Below are positions 1 to 10,977 of a DNA stretch of 64,000 nt, piece by piece. Position numbers and translations under genes: made by a program. How positions within the stretch are numbered: the stretch's first letter is position 1; every line of letters begins with the position of its first letter. Origin of the DNA: Euryodendron excelsum (Eukaryota; Streptophyta; Magnoliopsida; Ericales; Pentaphylacaceae); the NCBI GenBank assembly GCA_033060915.1, contig CM065384.1:32326001-32390000 (forward strand). The letters run 5' to 3'. Below the pieces are notes generated by a model. It did not search any database. It saw only the letters and a program-made list of their open reading frames with translations, and was not told the origin of the DNA.

Positions 1-1785
1 AGATTTTTTTTTTTTTTTTTTGGGGTAAGTTGCATGAGAATCCGAGGTAGTCCCTGGTCATTTTGCTCTCTCTTTTTTAGCCTCTAAATTTTTTGTAAAT
101 TTCTGATTGAAATGATTTTTGGCCTATAACGTAACCTTTCCTTTTCAGGAAACAAAATCAATTTACCGGTGGACGCGTGTCACCTCTGACAGGCGTGAGG
201 AATTTCAATAATTTCGATAACCTCACAATCAGACCGTTCAGAATTAGTAAAATTGTCAACGACCATATCTGCCACCTAAAGCCTCCCAGAAAAAGCAATT
301 GACAGTGCCGCCACACCCTATCGAAACCTATCCGACTTATTCACTTGGCAGCTTCTCATTCGTCCCCATCAACAGAACTAACCGAACCTAGTTTAGCTCA
401 ATTAACTCAAGTGTTGACTTCTAACCTCAGGTTAAGCTGAGCAGCCAATGTGGGCCCTGTTCCTCTTGTACCAACATGTGGCAGCAAAAGCGACAGGTAC
501 ACGTTGCATGGCACGATTGGTGGAAATGCCCGGGAACTAAGGTAGAGACTAATATTGAATTAGGCAACAGTCAGCTTACTTGAATTCTTTGTGATTTGCT
601 TTTAGACTTTCCAAATCTTCAACAAACACTTTCAAAATCAAAACAAAGAATGAGTGTTACATGATTTGGCCTAACTTTCTATATTATAATGCTGAGGTGG
701 AAATAATCTAGTGTATAAATGGGATAATCAAATACGTGGCTCGTTTCCGATCACAAGCTTATTAGTCATCTTGATCTATGGGTTAGATTTTGCCACATTT
801 TCACGTATTTCATTTTTTAGGGTTTGACTTAAATTGCTAAAGGTAGCAGATTGGTCTTATATATTAGGTAGGTGCATCTCTTTTAGGGAAGATTTTCACT
901 CTTTTTTTGTTGGTCTTTAATTAATTTGCTTGATTTCTTGAGGTTATAACCCTTTAGATAATTCCATGCAATTATTGGTATATAAAACTGTTGTCATCAC
1001 ACAATTAATCTTCTTACTTTATAGGAAAAGCTAGAACCTAGCAAAATGATATATATATATATATATATTTTTTTTTTTTTGTCTTTTTTATGAGTTCTAG
1101 GAAATCAATAAATCATTTTGATTGGCTTTTTTCCGGGTGTTTAACTAGTTTTTTTTACTAGCTTTTAATTTATTTTTAGTAAAAAAAAAAGCAAAAAAGC
1201 CTAAACTAAAACCCATAGAATAAATAGAAAATTGGATTTCAGTTGGAAAATTAATTTGAAAAACCTGTTAGAAAGTTGATCCAAACGAGGTGGATCATCA
1301 ATTTTCCTAACCTATATTTGGTATTCAAATAAGTTTATTAATGAAACTCAATTGGTAATTATAATTTCAGCTGTCCTTCAATTGAATCCCAAACGCTTTA
1401 CCAAGTTCCCGGCTGTGGAATTAAAGGCAATAAAAAAGGGATCAAAGATAAGATCATTGAAAATCAGTGTAATTTTTTTATCCACACAATGTTTGATATT
1501 AATTAAAAATAGCAGAAGTTAACATGGAAAGCCATCCAAATCATGGTATTTTATATTTTTTCCAGCAAAATAATTCAATCTTAGCACTTTTTAAAATCAT
1601 TCCATTTGTTTATTATATATATTTCCACGATGGATTTTACATATAAATTTTAATATATTATAGTCAATCTGAGGAAGTACTAAATAACTTATATACACTG
1701 CTTGGTCTTTGTGACGTGGTAGGTAGTTATTGGTTGGCTCAATTTACAACAACTTTTAATTTTTTATTATTATTATCTACAATGA

Positions 1786-1910
1786 AAAATGTGGTTAGCC
1801 CAGTTGACCAGAGTTGGAGGTCAGGAGTTCAAATCACCCTTATCCAGATTTTCTTTCCGACTTCTACCTTCTTTGTAATCCCTTCGATGAACCAAAAATA
1901 GAAAAGAAAA
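1786..1910 (+). mobile_element. SINE-like fragment with tRNA-type A and B boxes
   Basis: At about 1790-1806 the sequence ggttagcccagttgacc resembles a pol III A box, and about 30 nt later gagttcaaatcacc resembles a B box. This is the spacing seen in tRNA-derived plant SINEs. An A-rich tail (aaaaatagaaaagaaaaaag) follows near 1892-1911. No convincing target-site duplication was found, and the body is too short and degenerate to assign a family. It may be an old truncated SINE or a chance tRNA-like match. Confidence 0.4.
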
Positions 1911-2417
1911 AAGAATTACAAGACAACCCTCAAAACAGAAAATGGGCATTAATTTTCACTTTTTATTGCAGTTAACAAATGACGACATTTTTTTTTATCT
2001 TTATTTGATAATGTGTTCTAGTTACAACAATATTTATTTTTCCCACTCGATTAATATTGATCTGTATACCTGATAAAAGGAAATATCAACCACTCTTATT
2101 CCATATAAAACACCTTACAAGACATTGAAAAACGTGGTACAAAAGAAATAGCCATGCACAAATGACTCTCTCTCTCTCTCTCTCTCTCTGTATAGAAAGC
2201 TTCCTTCTATGGTCCTCGAGTTTGAAAAAGAAATAATCAAAATAAACATTCATTCCAAAGTACAACGTTACAGCAAATTTGCCTGAAATAAAACAAATTA
2301 CTGCTATTCAAAAACATAGAAGAAAATGAAGTTCTTGATGTGCCTTTCTGTTCACCTAATTTATTTTCTCTTATATTGCAACTTATATATACTTAGGTTG
2401 GAAGTTTAGGCCTGAAA

Positions 2418-2481
2418 TCTTGCTCCTTAAGGTGCTCTCACTTCAAAAAAAAAAAAAAAAAAAAAAAAATTCTTGCTCCTT
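2418..2481 (+). mobile_element. Very short poly(A) retro-insertion with 11-bp target duplication
   Basis: The 11-mer tcttgctcctt occurs at 2418-2428 and again at 2471-2481. Between the copies lie only aaggtgctctcacttc, A25 and one t (2429-2470). Direct repeats flanking a short 3' end plus a poly(A) tail are what LINE-machinery retroposition with extreme 5' truncation leaves behind. The source element cannot be named from 16 nt. Confidence 0.6.
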
Positions 2482-4816
2482 GAAATGTTGTTTTCTTAAC
2501 TCCAGATCCCTCAAAATTTTCTGCAATTTCTCTACTCACAACACAACTGACTTTGTATGCTCATCTACACTATTCCAGAAATGAATCATCTTCAACAAAA
2601 AAACCATGATAAATAAATCTAGTTTTGCTCAGTGATTGAGTGCACAATCATAGGTCATTATGCCACCTATATGTCTCTTAACTATTTCCTTCACTTTTTT
2701 ATTTATATTTTTAATGTGATTTCTTCCCCAGAATAGTAGGAGCAGATCTAAGGTTTAATTGTACCTTCACAATTAGCTAGAATTGATTTGTCTATTGTCC
2801 TAATAATGCATATATGTGTCTGTCTGATTGAAATATTTTTATGGGATGCTTTCATACCAATACCAGTTAATCCTAACAAAACCTGGCTAAGGAATGGATG
2901 ATCATTTCATAGCTTGACCATTCGGTTCAACTAATCGAGCAGTGATGTCATTACAATGATAATTTACACAAGTTTTTATTTATTATTTATTTTAAATCCT
3001 TTGTTAATTATTTCAAAGGAATGACACAATCATCACTAGTAGTAGAGAGTTTGGAGGCCATGGTTGGTTGAGAATTGCAATTACATGAAAGAGATAGTGA
3101 TCATAAAGTATGCATAGGCAATATATATATATATATATATTTGGTAGGTTGATTAGTGTTTAATCTAATACCTAACCCCGTGACGGCTTGAAATCTTCAA
3201 TTGGTCTGCAACTTGAAAAAAGAAAAAAAATTGCTTTCAGTCGTCTCAGGCACCCATTTGTCAAATTTATTTCTTCTAGCCGTGGCCGGCACACGATTTA
3301 CCAGCATATTTCCGGTGATATTTGAAGACTTTATCTGTAAATTAGGATCAATGTTGATTTTCTTACAAATTAAGGATAGCGGAAGTCTTGTGACAATTGT
3401 TAATAGTCCTAACTACAAGCTGCGAGGTGACAAAACAAGGTTTCCTTCATGAATGAAAGTGTGAACTTGTTTGAGCTTGCCTACTTTGTCAAAGTTTGAA
3501 AAACAACTGGGCTTGAGAGAGATGATCAACCTTCAATTTAAGTAAGGGGGAAGATTATACTGTAATACTGCTGATGATCAAGTGGTCAAATGTCAATGCA
3601 GGACTTAGTGAGGCTATTTACACACAATTCCGAAAAGGGAAAGGAGCGGGAAAAGAAGATGGCTGAAAGAATAGAAACAAAATTTATTGATTATTTTTTG
3701 GTTGGGTTAGGAAACAAGAAGAAATAAATAGGAAATTTTCAAGAAAATTCAATTTTTTTGCTCGATTGCCATTAAAAAATAAATATGTATAAATAGTTTC
3801 ATTTTACTTTTTTTTTTTAAAACAAATCAAATATCTAAACATAGAATTAGGAGCATGGAGTTAGAAGGCCGAGAGTCCAGCCTGGCCTCAAGGCATGCTT
3901 AAGGTTAAATATTCACTGAGGGACTGAATTAACCCAAAAAAAAAAAGAAACAAAGGAAAAAGTAAAAGCCCTTATGGTTATTATAATCTTTTTACATATT
4001 AATATGGCTAATTATTAAAAGGGGGCTGGTCAGCTAACCTTTGACATGATACTGGTAATGCACCAAAACATCAGATGGCCCACCTAATAGCAGGTTAAAA
4101 TGAGTGAAACAAGAATATCAAATCCCATTGTCCTTGTAATTAATGAACCTTCCGTCAGCACCTTTCAATTTTCAGTTTGTAATGGGATAAATACACAACT
4201 CTTCTTCCAGAATGTTACAGTTTTAGTCATATGTGTTAAATAATTATATTAATTCGTTTTGGAGTGTACTAAACCTTGAAAGCCTCGTTTCACGGGTTGG
4301 GATAAAGGGGATTAGGTTTATTTTGGGATTACAAATTTTTTGGACGGTAATTTTATAGTTTAACTTTTAATCCTAAATTCTCATATTGTTGGGGATTGGG
4401 TAGTCCCGTGTATAAGGATAAAATGCCTTCTTTGATTTCTTATGCAGGCCTCATTTCTACAACCATACACAAGATAAAACTAGACGTATGATTAATAGTT
4501 CAATCCTGTAATTTATATCCCAATTTTTGTTTTTTTTATAACATTGAAAAACTTGTCCAAGGTGGCCTTTGGATCCACCCAAGCGAATAAACAATTCTTG
4601 ACTCACCAATTTTGGATAAGGTAAAGATGGTCTAAACAAACATTTACTCTTAGAGTGAGTGTAGCAATTTTCTTCCATGAAAGCTTTACATCAAGCAGAT
4701 AATTTGAACTCGGGTAACTCTGACTTTACACAAGCGCTGCACTTTTATTTGTGCTTGTGTAAATTTATCATCCTGCAAAACGAACGCGCCATAAGTCGCC
4801 AAGAAACCCATTGAAT

Positions 4817-5200
4817 GGCTGGGCTAATGTTTTAAAAATCGGACCATTGAGTGAACTGAAAAAGTCACCAGATCACGTGATCTGTTTAATCGTCGAGTCA
4901 ACCGTTATTGACCCATGACGTTATAATTATGTCATTAATTAATTTATTAATATTAATAAATAATATCTTATTTTTTTACACTATTTTTTATATTTAAAAT
5001 ATAAAATTTTGTCTTAAAATAGTGAATCGAACGGTTTAATACTGGTTCAATTGACTGGGTCACGGTTCAACCGTTATTTTGACTGAATTTGACCGAATTT
5101 TGACTAAAATAAATTTTAAAGATTAATCAGACCATCTTTTTAACCGGATCACGGGTCAACCGGTTGAACCGGCCGGGTTTTAAAACACTGGGCTGGGCTA
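4817..5200. mobile_element. MITE (Mutator-like by TSD length) just upstream of the PPR gene
   Basis: An element of 364 bp at 4827-5190 is bounded by the direct repeat ggctgggcta (4817-4826 and 5191-5200). The ends are imperfect inverted repeats: the left end reads atgttttaaaaatcggacc, and the right end read on the other strand is cagtgttttaaaacccgg. A 9-10 bp duplication is typical of Mutator-like elements, so a MULE-derived MITE is the best guess. The interior is rich in aaccggttgaacc-like motifs. It ends 56 bp before the first ATG of the PPR gene, so it lies in that gene's promoter or 5' UTR. A related copy lies at 57457-57795. Confidence 0.75.
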
Positions 5201-5246
5201 TAACTTTCGTGAGGTTTTCTGGGACGTCGTTAAGTCATCAGTTCGT

Positions 5247-6824
5247 ATGAGTATGAGTAGGAATTGCCTCAGCTGCCTGAGAGTATACCCAACAGTTTCG
5301 CTTCGTTTCCATACCAAAAGAAAACTCTGCCTTTTTCCATTGCATCTCTCGAAGTTCAGTCTCTCTTCTCCTTTCTCTTCAATCATAACTTCAACAGCTG
5401 GAAACCCAAATGGCAATTTCACTCCAAAGGAGCAAACCCTTCTCTCGCTATTCAAGCGCTGTTCCACCATAAAACATGTAAAGCAAATTCACGCCCACAT
5501 CATCCACTGTGGCCTTGATCAAAACTTATATCTTGCTGGCAAGATCATTGTCTTCTGTGCTGTTTCGGAGCGTGGATCGATGGATTATGCAGTCTCAGTT
5601 TTTGAAAACATTGAGAACCCAGATGGGTTTCTTTGGAACTCAATGATTAGGGGGTTTGGAAGGACAAGTCAAGTGGATAAAGTGTTTGACTTCGACAGGC
5701 GAATGCGAGAAAAGGGAGAAGTTGCAGACAACTTCACATTCTCGTTTTTGCTCAAAGTTTGTGGCCAGCTAGGATCAGTGGTGTTGGGAAAGCAGATGCA
5801 TTGTAATACTCTCAAACATGGCCTGGAAACTCATGTATTCGTGAGGAACACTCTCATTCACATGTATGGCATGTTGAGGGACATTGAAACTGCCTGCCAG
5901 TTGTTCGAAGAAATAACCAGCCCAGATCTGGTAGCTTGGAACACCATCATTGATTGCCATGTCCACTGTGGAAAGCATAGACAAGCACTTGAGCTGTTTT
6001 CGAGAATGATGAGAAGTGGCAGCATAGAACCGGATGAGGCTACATTGGTTGTGACACTTGCAGCATGCTCTGCTTTGGGTGCGTTGGAGTTTGGGAGGTG
6101 GGTTCATTCATTCACTTGCCGCACTACCCTTGTCGACATTGTTTCAGTCTGTAATGCTCTGATTGACATGTATGCAAAGTGCGCAGCGGTTGAAGAAGCA
6201 TACAACACTTTCAATAAGATGATCGACAGGAACATTGTATCTTGGAATACGATGATTCTAGGATTAGCAACTCATGGTCTTGCAGATGAAGCGTTGGTAC
6301 TCTTCTCAAAAATGTTAGAAGAGAACCTTGAGACACCAAATGATGTTACTTTCTTGGGAGTTTTATGTGCTTGTAGCCATGGAGGTATGGTTGAAGAAGG
6401 AAGAAGACACTTCGACAGCATGAGAAAAGACTACCATATCCAACCAACAATCAAGCATTATGGATGCATGGTGGATATTTTGGGCCGAGCCGGATTAGTG
6501 CAAGAGGCTTATCAGTTGATAAGGAGCATGCCAATTGAATGCAATGCCATTGTATGGAGGACTTTGTTGGCTGCTTGCAGGTTGCATGATAATGTTGAAC
6601 TAGGGGAGCAGGTGAGGAGGCACCTTCTGGATTTGGAACCGGACCATAGCAGTGATTATGTTCTTCTAGCAAACATGTATGGTAGCTTGGGCCAATGGGA
6701 CGACATGGCTAGAGCAAGAAAATCAATGAGGGTGAGAGGAGTTCAAAAGCCTAGGCCCGGCAATAGCCTGATTGGCATTCATACCAAGTTGACGGAACCA
6801 ACCAAGGCTTTGGTGGAGAGATAA
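5247..6824 (+). CDS. Pentatricopeptide repeat protein, PLS class, E subgroup
   Basis: A single-exon gene of 525 codons. The first 50 or so residues are rich in Ser, Arg and Leu and poor in acids, as expected of a mitochondrial or plastid transit peptide. PLS-type repeats follow from about residue 60: WNSMIRGF near 130, VRNTLIHMYG near 200, WNTIIDCH near 232, CNALIDMYAKC near 304, WNTMILGL near 335 and VDILGRAGLVQEA near 415. The C-terminal E region includes WRTLLAACRLHDNVELGE and PGNSLIGI. There is no DYW deaminase domain. Family knowledge: E-type PLS proteins bind organellar transcripts and usually take part in C-to-U editing with a separate deaminase; the target here is unknown. A second in-frame ATG lies at 5253. 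The stop is only 231 bp from the stop of the convergent gene on the minus strand. The reading frame is intact. Confidence 0.95.
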   Translation: MSMSRNCLSCLRVYPTVSLRFHTKRKLCLFPLHLSKFSLSSPFSSIITSTAGNPNGNFTPKEQTLLSLFKRCSTIKHVKQIHAHIIHCGLDQNLYLAGKIIVFCAVSERGSMDYAVSVFENIENPDGFLWNSMIRGFGRTSQVDKVFDFDRRMREKGEVADNFTFSFLLKVCGQLGSVVLGKQMHCNTLKHGLETHVFVRNTLIHMYGMLRDIETACQLFEEITSPDLVAWNTIIDCHVHCGKHRQALELFSRMMRSGSIEPDEATLVVTLAACSALGALEFGRWVHSFTCRTTLVDIVSVCNALIDMYAKCAAVEEAYNTFNKMIDRNIVSWNTMILGLATHGLADEALVLFSKMLEENLETPNDVTFLGVLCACSHGGMVEEGRRHFDSMRKDYHIQPTIKHYGCMVDILGRAGLVQEAYQLIRSMPIECNAIVWRTLLAACRLHDNVELGEQVRRHLLDLEPDHSSDYVLLANMYGSLGQWDDMARARKSMRVRGVQKPRPGNSLIGIHTKLTEPTKALVER

Positions 6825-7055
6825 GAACTCTATTTCGTCCATATTGCACGGCGAAACCAAAGTAGAATGATCTGTGATGCATCGTGTATTTCAAGCAAGA
6901 GCTCTGGTGAAAATAGTTGGGACATTCAACCATAAATTTATGCCAAAATGACTAAATGGGTAAACAATCCGACAAGTTACAAGCTGATTTCTTTTCTCGA
7001 TTTGTTTACAAAGCTTAACTGATGCTAAGATCACTTAAACATGAACCGGATCAAG

Positions 7056-9823
7056 CTACGAGATTTTCTTCTCTTTATTGTCCTGCCATTTTTCAATTTC
7101 AGCATCTATCTTTGCTTTCACACTCGCATGAAACCCTGGATATGGTTCGTAGCCGAAAAACGACTGAAGAGCCTGCAAGGAACCAACAATAACAGCACAT
7201 ACAGTTTAATCTTCACCTCATAGGAGCCATTTGTTGATTTTTGTACTACTACAGAGAACTTACCTCAAGCAATACAAAAAAAGGAGCCATCAGTAAAGCT
7301 TGAGCAAGGTTGTCCAGCAGAGCTGGTGCCCGATTCTGTAGAAAATAACAAGTTAGCTGTATTATCTGACAGGATATGGAGGCAATAAAGAGTGATTCAA
7401 ACTGTAGAATTACTTGCCTCAAAAATACCATGGCCTATGAACTGTCCAGTCCAACAGAACAATTGAGCTGCCAGAACAGTCTAAATATGTTGTTGAAATA
7501 AAACATCAGGGTTAACTTCAAATGAGACAAAATTAATCAGAAAATTACTGAATTCAGTTCAACTAATGGAGAAAACCAAAAACTATCGCCTGACTTTATA
7601 AATTTTACCAACTCAAACCACGTAGGAAGGAACAAAATTGTTTTGAAGGATCAAAATAGTCATTCTAATCGTGTGCTTGTATGATAAATAAACATACTAG
7701 CTTTCTGAAGTTTGTCGCATCAATAAAGAAGACAAATTGGGGTAACAATAAAATGTTCCATATCTCTATCTGAAATGGTTTGGAGAGAGCTCTATGCCGT
7801 TCAAGCATGCCTGGTTCAGAGTATTAGCCTTTAGCAGAAAAACAGGTGTCCCTTAGGGCCCCAAAAGATGACAAGAGTCTTGTCCCTCTACAACTTATAT
7901 TAGATTGGAAGACATTATTCACACTCCCCTAATAGATACATATCTTGTTTTCAAACCTTAACTTTGTTTAAGAAGTCTTATAATACACCATCCCCACATG
8001 TTCCTTGCGATTTCTATTTGTAAATGGTATTACAATATACATGCAACAGCGGGATTTTTTTGATTATGTACACTAATAAATACTAAAATAACCTTGAAGG
8101 TCTCATGATGCAGCTTAGACTATCTTCTTATAATGAATAGTTGATAGATATAGATAATTGTAAACCACAACTTGTTGGGATTATTATCCCTTCTCATAAT
8201 AGTGAAATATTTTTGGGGGCCTTAGGTTTTCCACGAGTTGCCAGCATTGTAAAAGCACAAAATAACATAGACTTGAAAATCATTCTCATAAAAAACAGAG
8301 TACTATATTGACCCCCATAATTCCCATGTGCTGTGGTCCTTTAAATCATTGTAGTTTGTCAAGTAATTGAAGTTTTAGATTGCCAGCTCCACGTATTTTT
8401 TGAGCAAAAGCACAGAAAATAATAAACTTGAATTGCTTCTCAAACATTCTAAGATAAGGAGACATTTTAGCCGTTTTCGCGTTTAGTTCTCTATTGACAT
8501 GGACAAAACATGAAAGACAACCTGCATCACGTAGGAAGAGATATTGGTGTCTAGTTACATGTGAAAAAAATTTAAGCACAGGGCACATCCAGATTTTGTG
8601 ACACTAACTCTTCATTTTCAAGCCTTCATCAGAACAATAATAGTTGATAGATATAGATAATTGTAAACAAAATCCATATAAAAACACAAAAAGTGTTAAA
8701 AGGGATCAACTAGTGATTATTAAAGAGGAAGAGGAACTATTTTTTCAATTTTGATTGCTAATGCTGTGAGAAATGATTTTTTCATCTTTTCATGAGAGAG
8801 AGAGAGAGCTTAAAATCATGGTCTACTAGAACTTGAAAATACTACTATCAAATTTTTTTTTTAAAAATTATTATAGAGGGCATTTGAAGGCCAGAATGAC
8901 ACCTACACAAATCCTTTCTACCAATCGACTTCATATCATCTTATAATGAATTTGTAACAGTTGATGTAAGCATCCAAAGTTCGAACATAATCCATTGGCA
9001 GGACAACCATAAAAACCGTCTCCTCAAATTCATGTCCTCTAATAATGAATTTGTAACAGTTGATGTAAGCATCCAAAGTTCAAACTCATAATCCATTGGC
9101 TGGACAACCATGAAACATGGCTCCTCCTCAAATTTAAAGACCAAAAATTGAAAACTAAACCATTGCCAGAAGAGCACAAGGAGTAAAGCAATTCAAAACA
9201 AGGATAAATATTTATCTCGATATTAAAAGCATAGCCTACTTTATTTTTTGCCCCCTCTTTTTGAGTAAGAGCATAGCCTATGTTTGAATCATGAACAAAC
9301 ACACGCTCTTCTTTCCAAATCAATGAAGGTATAGAGAAACTTCGTAGCCCACTTATTTAACTTTACAACAACACTTAAAGTTTCTAGTTTCAGTGAACCT
9401 TTGTGTTTTATGCATAAGAATAAATATACATACAAAACCCAAAATTTATTGATGACAAAAAAAATTGAAAGTAGAAAATTTTACCTTCCAAGCCAGAGAG
9501 AACCCAAGATGTTTTGCAAGAAGACTACCAGAGACCCAACAGAACAAGCAGAGAAAAGCAGCCAAAGTACCAGCTTTCTTGTCCAAACATACATAGAACA
9601 AAGCATATGTCAAAGTGAACAAAAGCCCAAAATTTGGGACAAGGCCGAGACGGCACTGAAATGGGCACTCAAAGAAAGGAGGTGTGAAGTAGAAGAGAAC
9701 GAGTGAAGTGAAGAAGAGAGGCCACACAAGCAACATGTGTATCCAGACATTCACTGGGTTGCTGTGGTACGCCCCGTAGAAGGCGAAGTGCTTCTCAACA
9801 TCAAACAATCCGATTTTTCCCAT
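7056..9823 (-). CDS. Mpo1-like (DUF962) membrane protein, four exons
   Basis: Spliced on the minus strand from exons 9485-9823, 7418-7480, 7264-7335 and 7056-7172, giving 196 codons plus stop; all introns are phase 0. The protein starts MGKIGLFDVEKHFAFYGAYH and continues with SNPVNVWIHMLLVWP, GQFIGHGIFE, NRAPALLDNLAQALLMAP and GYEPYPGFHASVKAK, ending in a Lys-rich tail. These are hallmarks of the DUF962 family, which includes yeast Mpo1, an ER iron-dependent dioxygenase acting on 2-hydroxy fatty acids in phytosphingosine breakdown. Several His residues (EKHF, AYHS, WIHM, GHG) are candidate metal ligands. About five hydrophobic segments indicate an ER multi-pass protein. Intron 1 is 2 kb; the intron between exons 2 and 3 has a GC donor. 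Biochemical activity in this plant is inferred from family only. Confidence 0.95.
7336..7417 (-). other. GC-AG intron of the Mpo1-like gene
   Basis: An 82-nt intron between ...GHGIFE and NRAPALL.... On the minus strand the donor reads GAG/GCAAGT and the acceptor CTACAG/AAT. Using the nearby GT (GAGGCAA/GTAATT) would break the frame and the conserved GIFE-NRAPALLDN junction, so the GC donor is required. GC-AG introns are a known minor class of U2 introns. Confidence 0.85.
8943..9135. repeat. Tandem duplication of about 100 bp inside intron 1 of the Mpo1-like gene
   Basis: The stretch beginning aatgaatttgtaacagttga occurs at about 8945 and again at about 9046. Both copies continue through a similar block with gcatccaaagtt and ggacaaccat. 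The copies differ by several substitutions and small indels. A separate short repeat (ttgatagatatagataattg) occurs near 8141 and 8643 in the same intron. Confidence 0.8.
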
Positions 9824-9950
9824 TGGAAATTTTCTCGGGAAAGTGAAGGGATTCTGGGGTGGGAATATTTCAAGATTTTCCGGGAAAGGTTGCTAGGGAG
9901 GAAGGAAACCAAGGTGGGAATGTTGGGAATCGAAGGGTGAAGATTGTCGA

Positions 9951-9960
9951 GTATTTAAAG
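9951..9960 (-). promoter_or_regulatory. Possible TATA box of the Mpo1-like gene
   Basis: On the minus strand the sequence reads ctttaaatac, a TATA-like element about 130 nt upstream of the start codon, leaving room for a 5' UTR of roughly 100 nt. The position fits, but there is no independent support. Confidence 0.4.
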
Positions 9961-9989
9961 GAGAGAAGCGACAACAGAATCATCAAAAA

Positions 9990-10934
9990 CCAGAACCCAC
10001 CGTCCATTGGAATTTACCTTTTCTTCACGACGTCGTCGATGGAAAAATAGAAAAAGGAAATGCTAAAATACGCATATGAGGTACGACAGAGGTTGCTATG
10101 GTGCGCTGGGCACCTGTCTTTTCCTTTAGTTTAAGGTCGTAATACCTGTCTTTAGTTTAAGGTCGTAATACCTGCCCGTACTTCGTCTTGGTGGTCCTCC
10201 AGGCCCTTGGTTCTAATTTGAATTCGATCACACTTGTAATTAGTACTTTTAGTTTTTAAGGTTGTTATACTGGCGCGTACTTTGTCTTGGTGTCCCGGTC
10301 CTTCGCTGGCCGAGTTCTAATCCCAATCCGATCCCACAAGTAATGGAGGTTGTTATACCCGCGCATACTTTGTCTTAGTGCCCAGGTCCTTTCACTGGCC
10401 CGGTTCTAATCCCATCCGAATCCCACAAGTAATTAAGTAAATTATAAACCCATAACCCGTGATCGACCCAGGTATGAATATTGAAATGTTATTAGTACAG
10501 CCATTATATCTTGATATTATATATATATATATATATATATAACCATAGTATAATTATCGAATGGTTTTTGGGATTGTGTATTTGGTAATTAACACAATCA
10601 ATTTCCGACATAGTCAATCCATTGAACTACAGCCTCAGATCAAGGATCTTGATAATTATATTGGATTGGATTGGATTGGATTGGATTCAGAACAAATTCA
10701 ATTTGTATACCAGTCTAATCCCCTTCTCCTCCTCCGCTTTTATTTGTTTATTTATTTTTCCACTCTGAGTTTTAAGTATGGGGCATGTTGCTTCCTTGGG
10801 TTTAACACTGTGGGGAACACATGAACACACAGTACCTTCAGGCCATTATAGCATGGCAATATGGCATTAAGGGTTTTGTTTATTAGATAGGATGGGTTTG
10901 GCTTCAGCTCAAGGTCAACCTATGCACAAGCCTA

Positions 10935-10977
<43 letters not shown>

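Larger units (their letters stand above)
1..4816. other. Intergenic AT-rich region, no gene recognised
   Basis: No protein-coding gene is recognisable on either strand; open frames are short and without family resemblance. It holds simple repeats: (AT)10 followed by a T-run at 1049-1080, (CT)12 at 2166-2189, A25 at 2445-2469 and (AT)n at about 3121-3140. It also holds a SINE-like tRNA-related fragment near 1786-1910 and a small retro-insertion at 2418-2481, listed separately. The rest is ordinary AT-rich plant intergenic DNA. Confidence 0.7.

Noticed and set aside
3840..3930. tRNA-derived SINE near 3850
   Set aside because: Only a vague resemblance to a B box; no A box at the right distance, no poly(A) tail and no target duplication.
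9401..9706. Plus-strand open frame of about 100 codons
   Set aside because: It lies antisense to exon 1 of the Mpo1-like gene and has no family resemblance; the minus-strand frame has clear conserved motifs.
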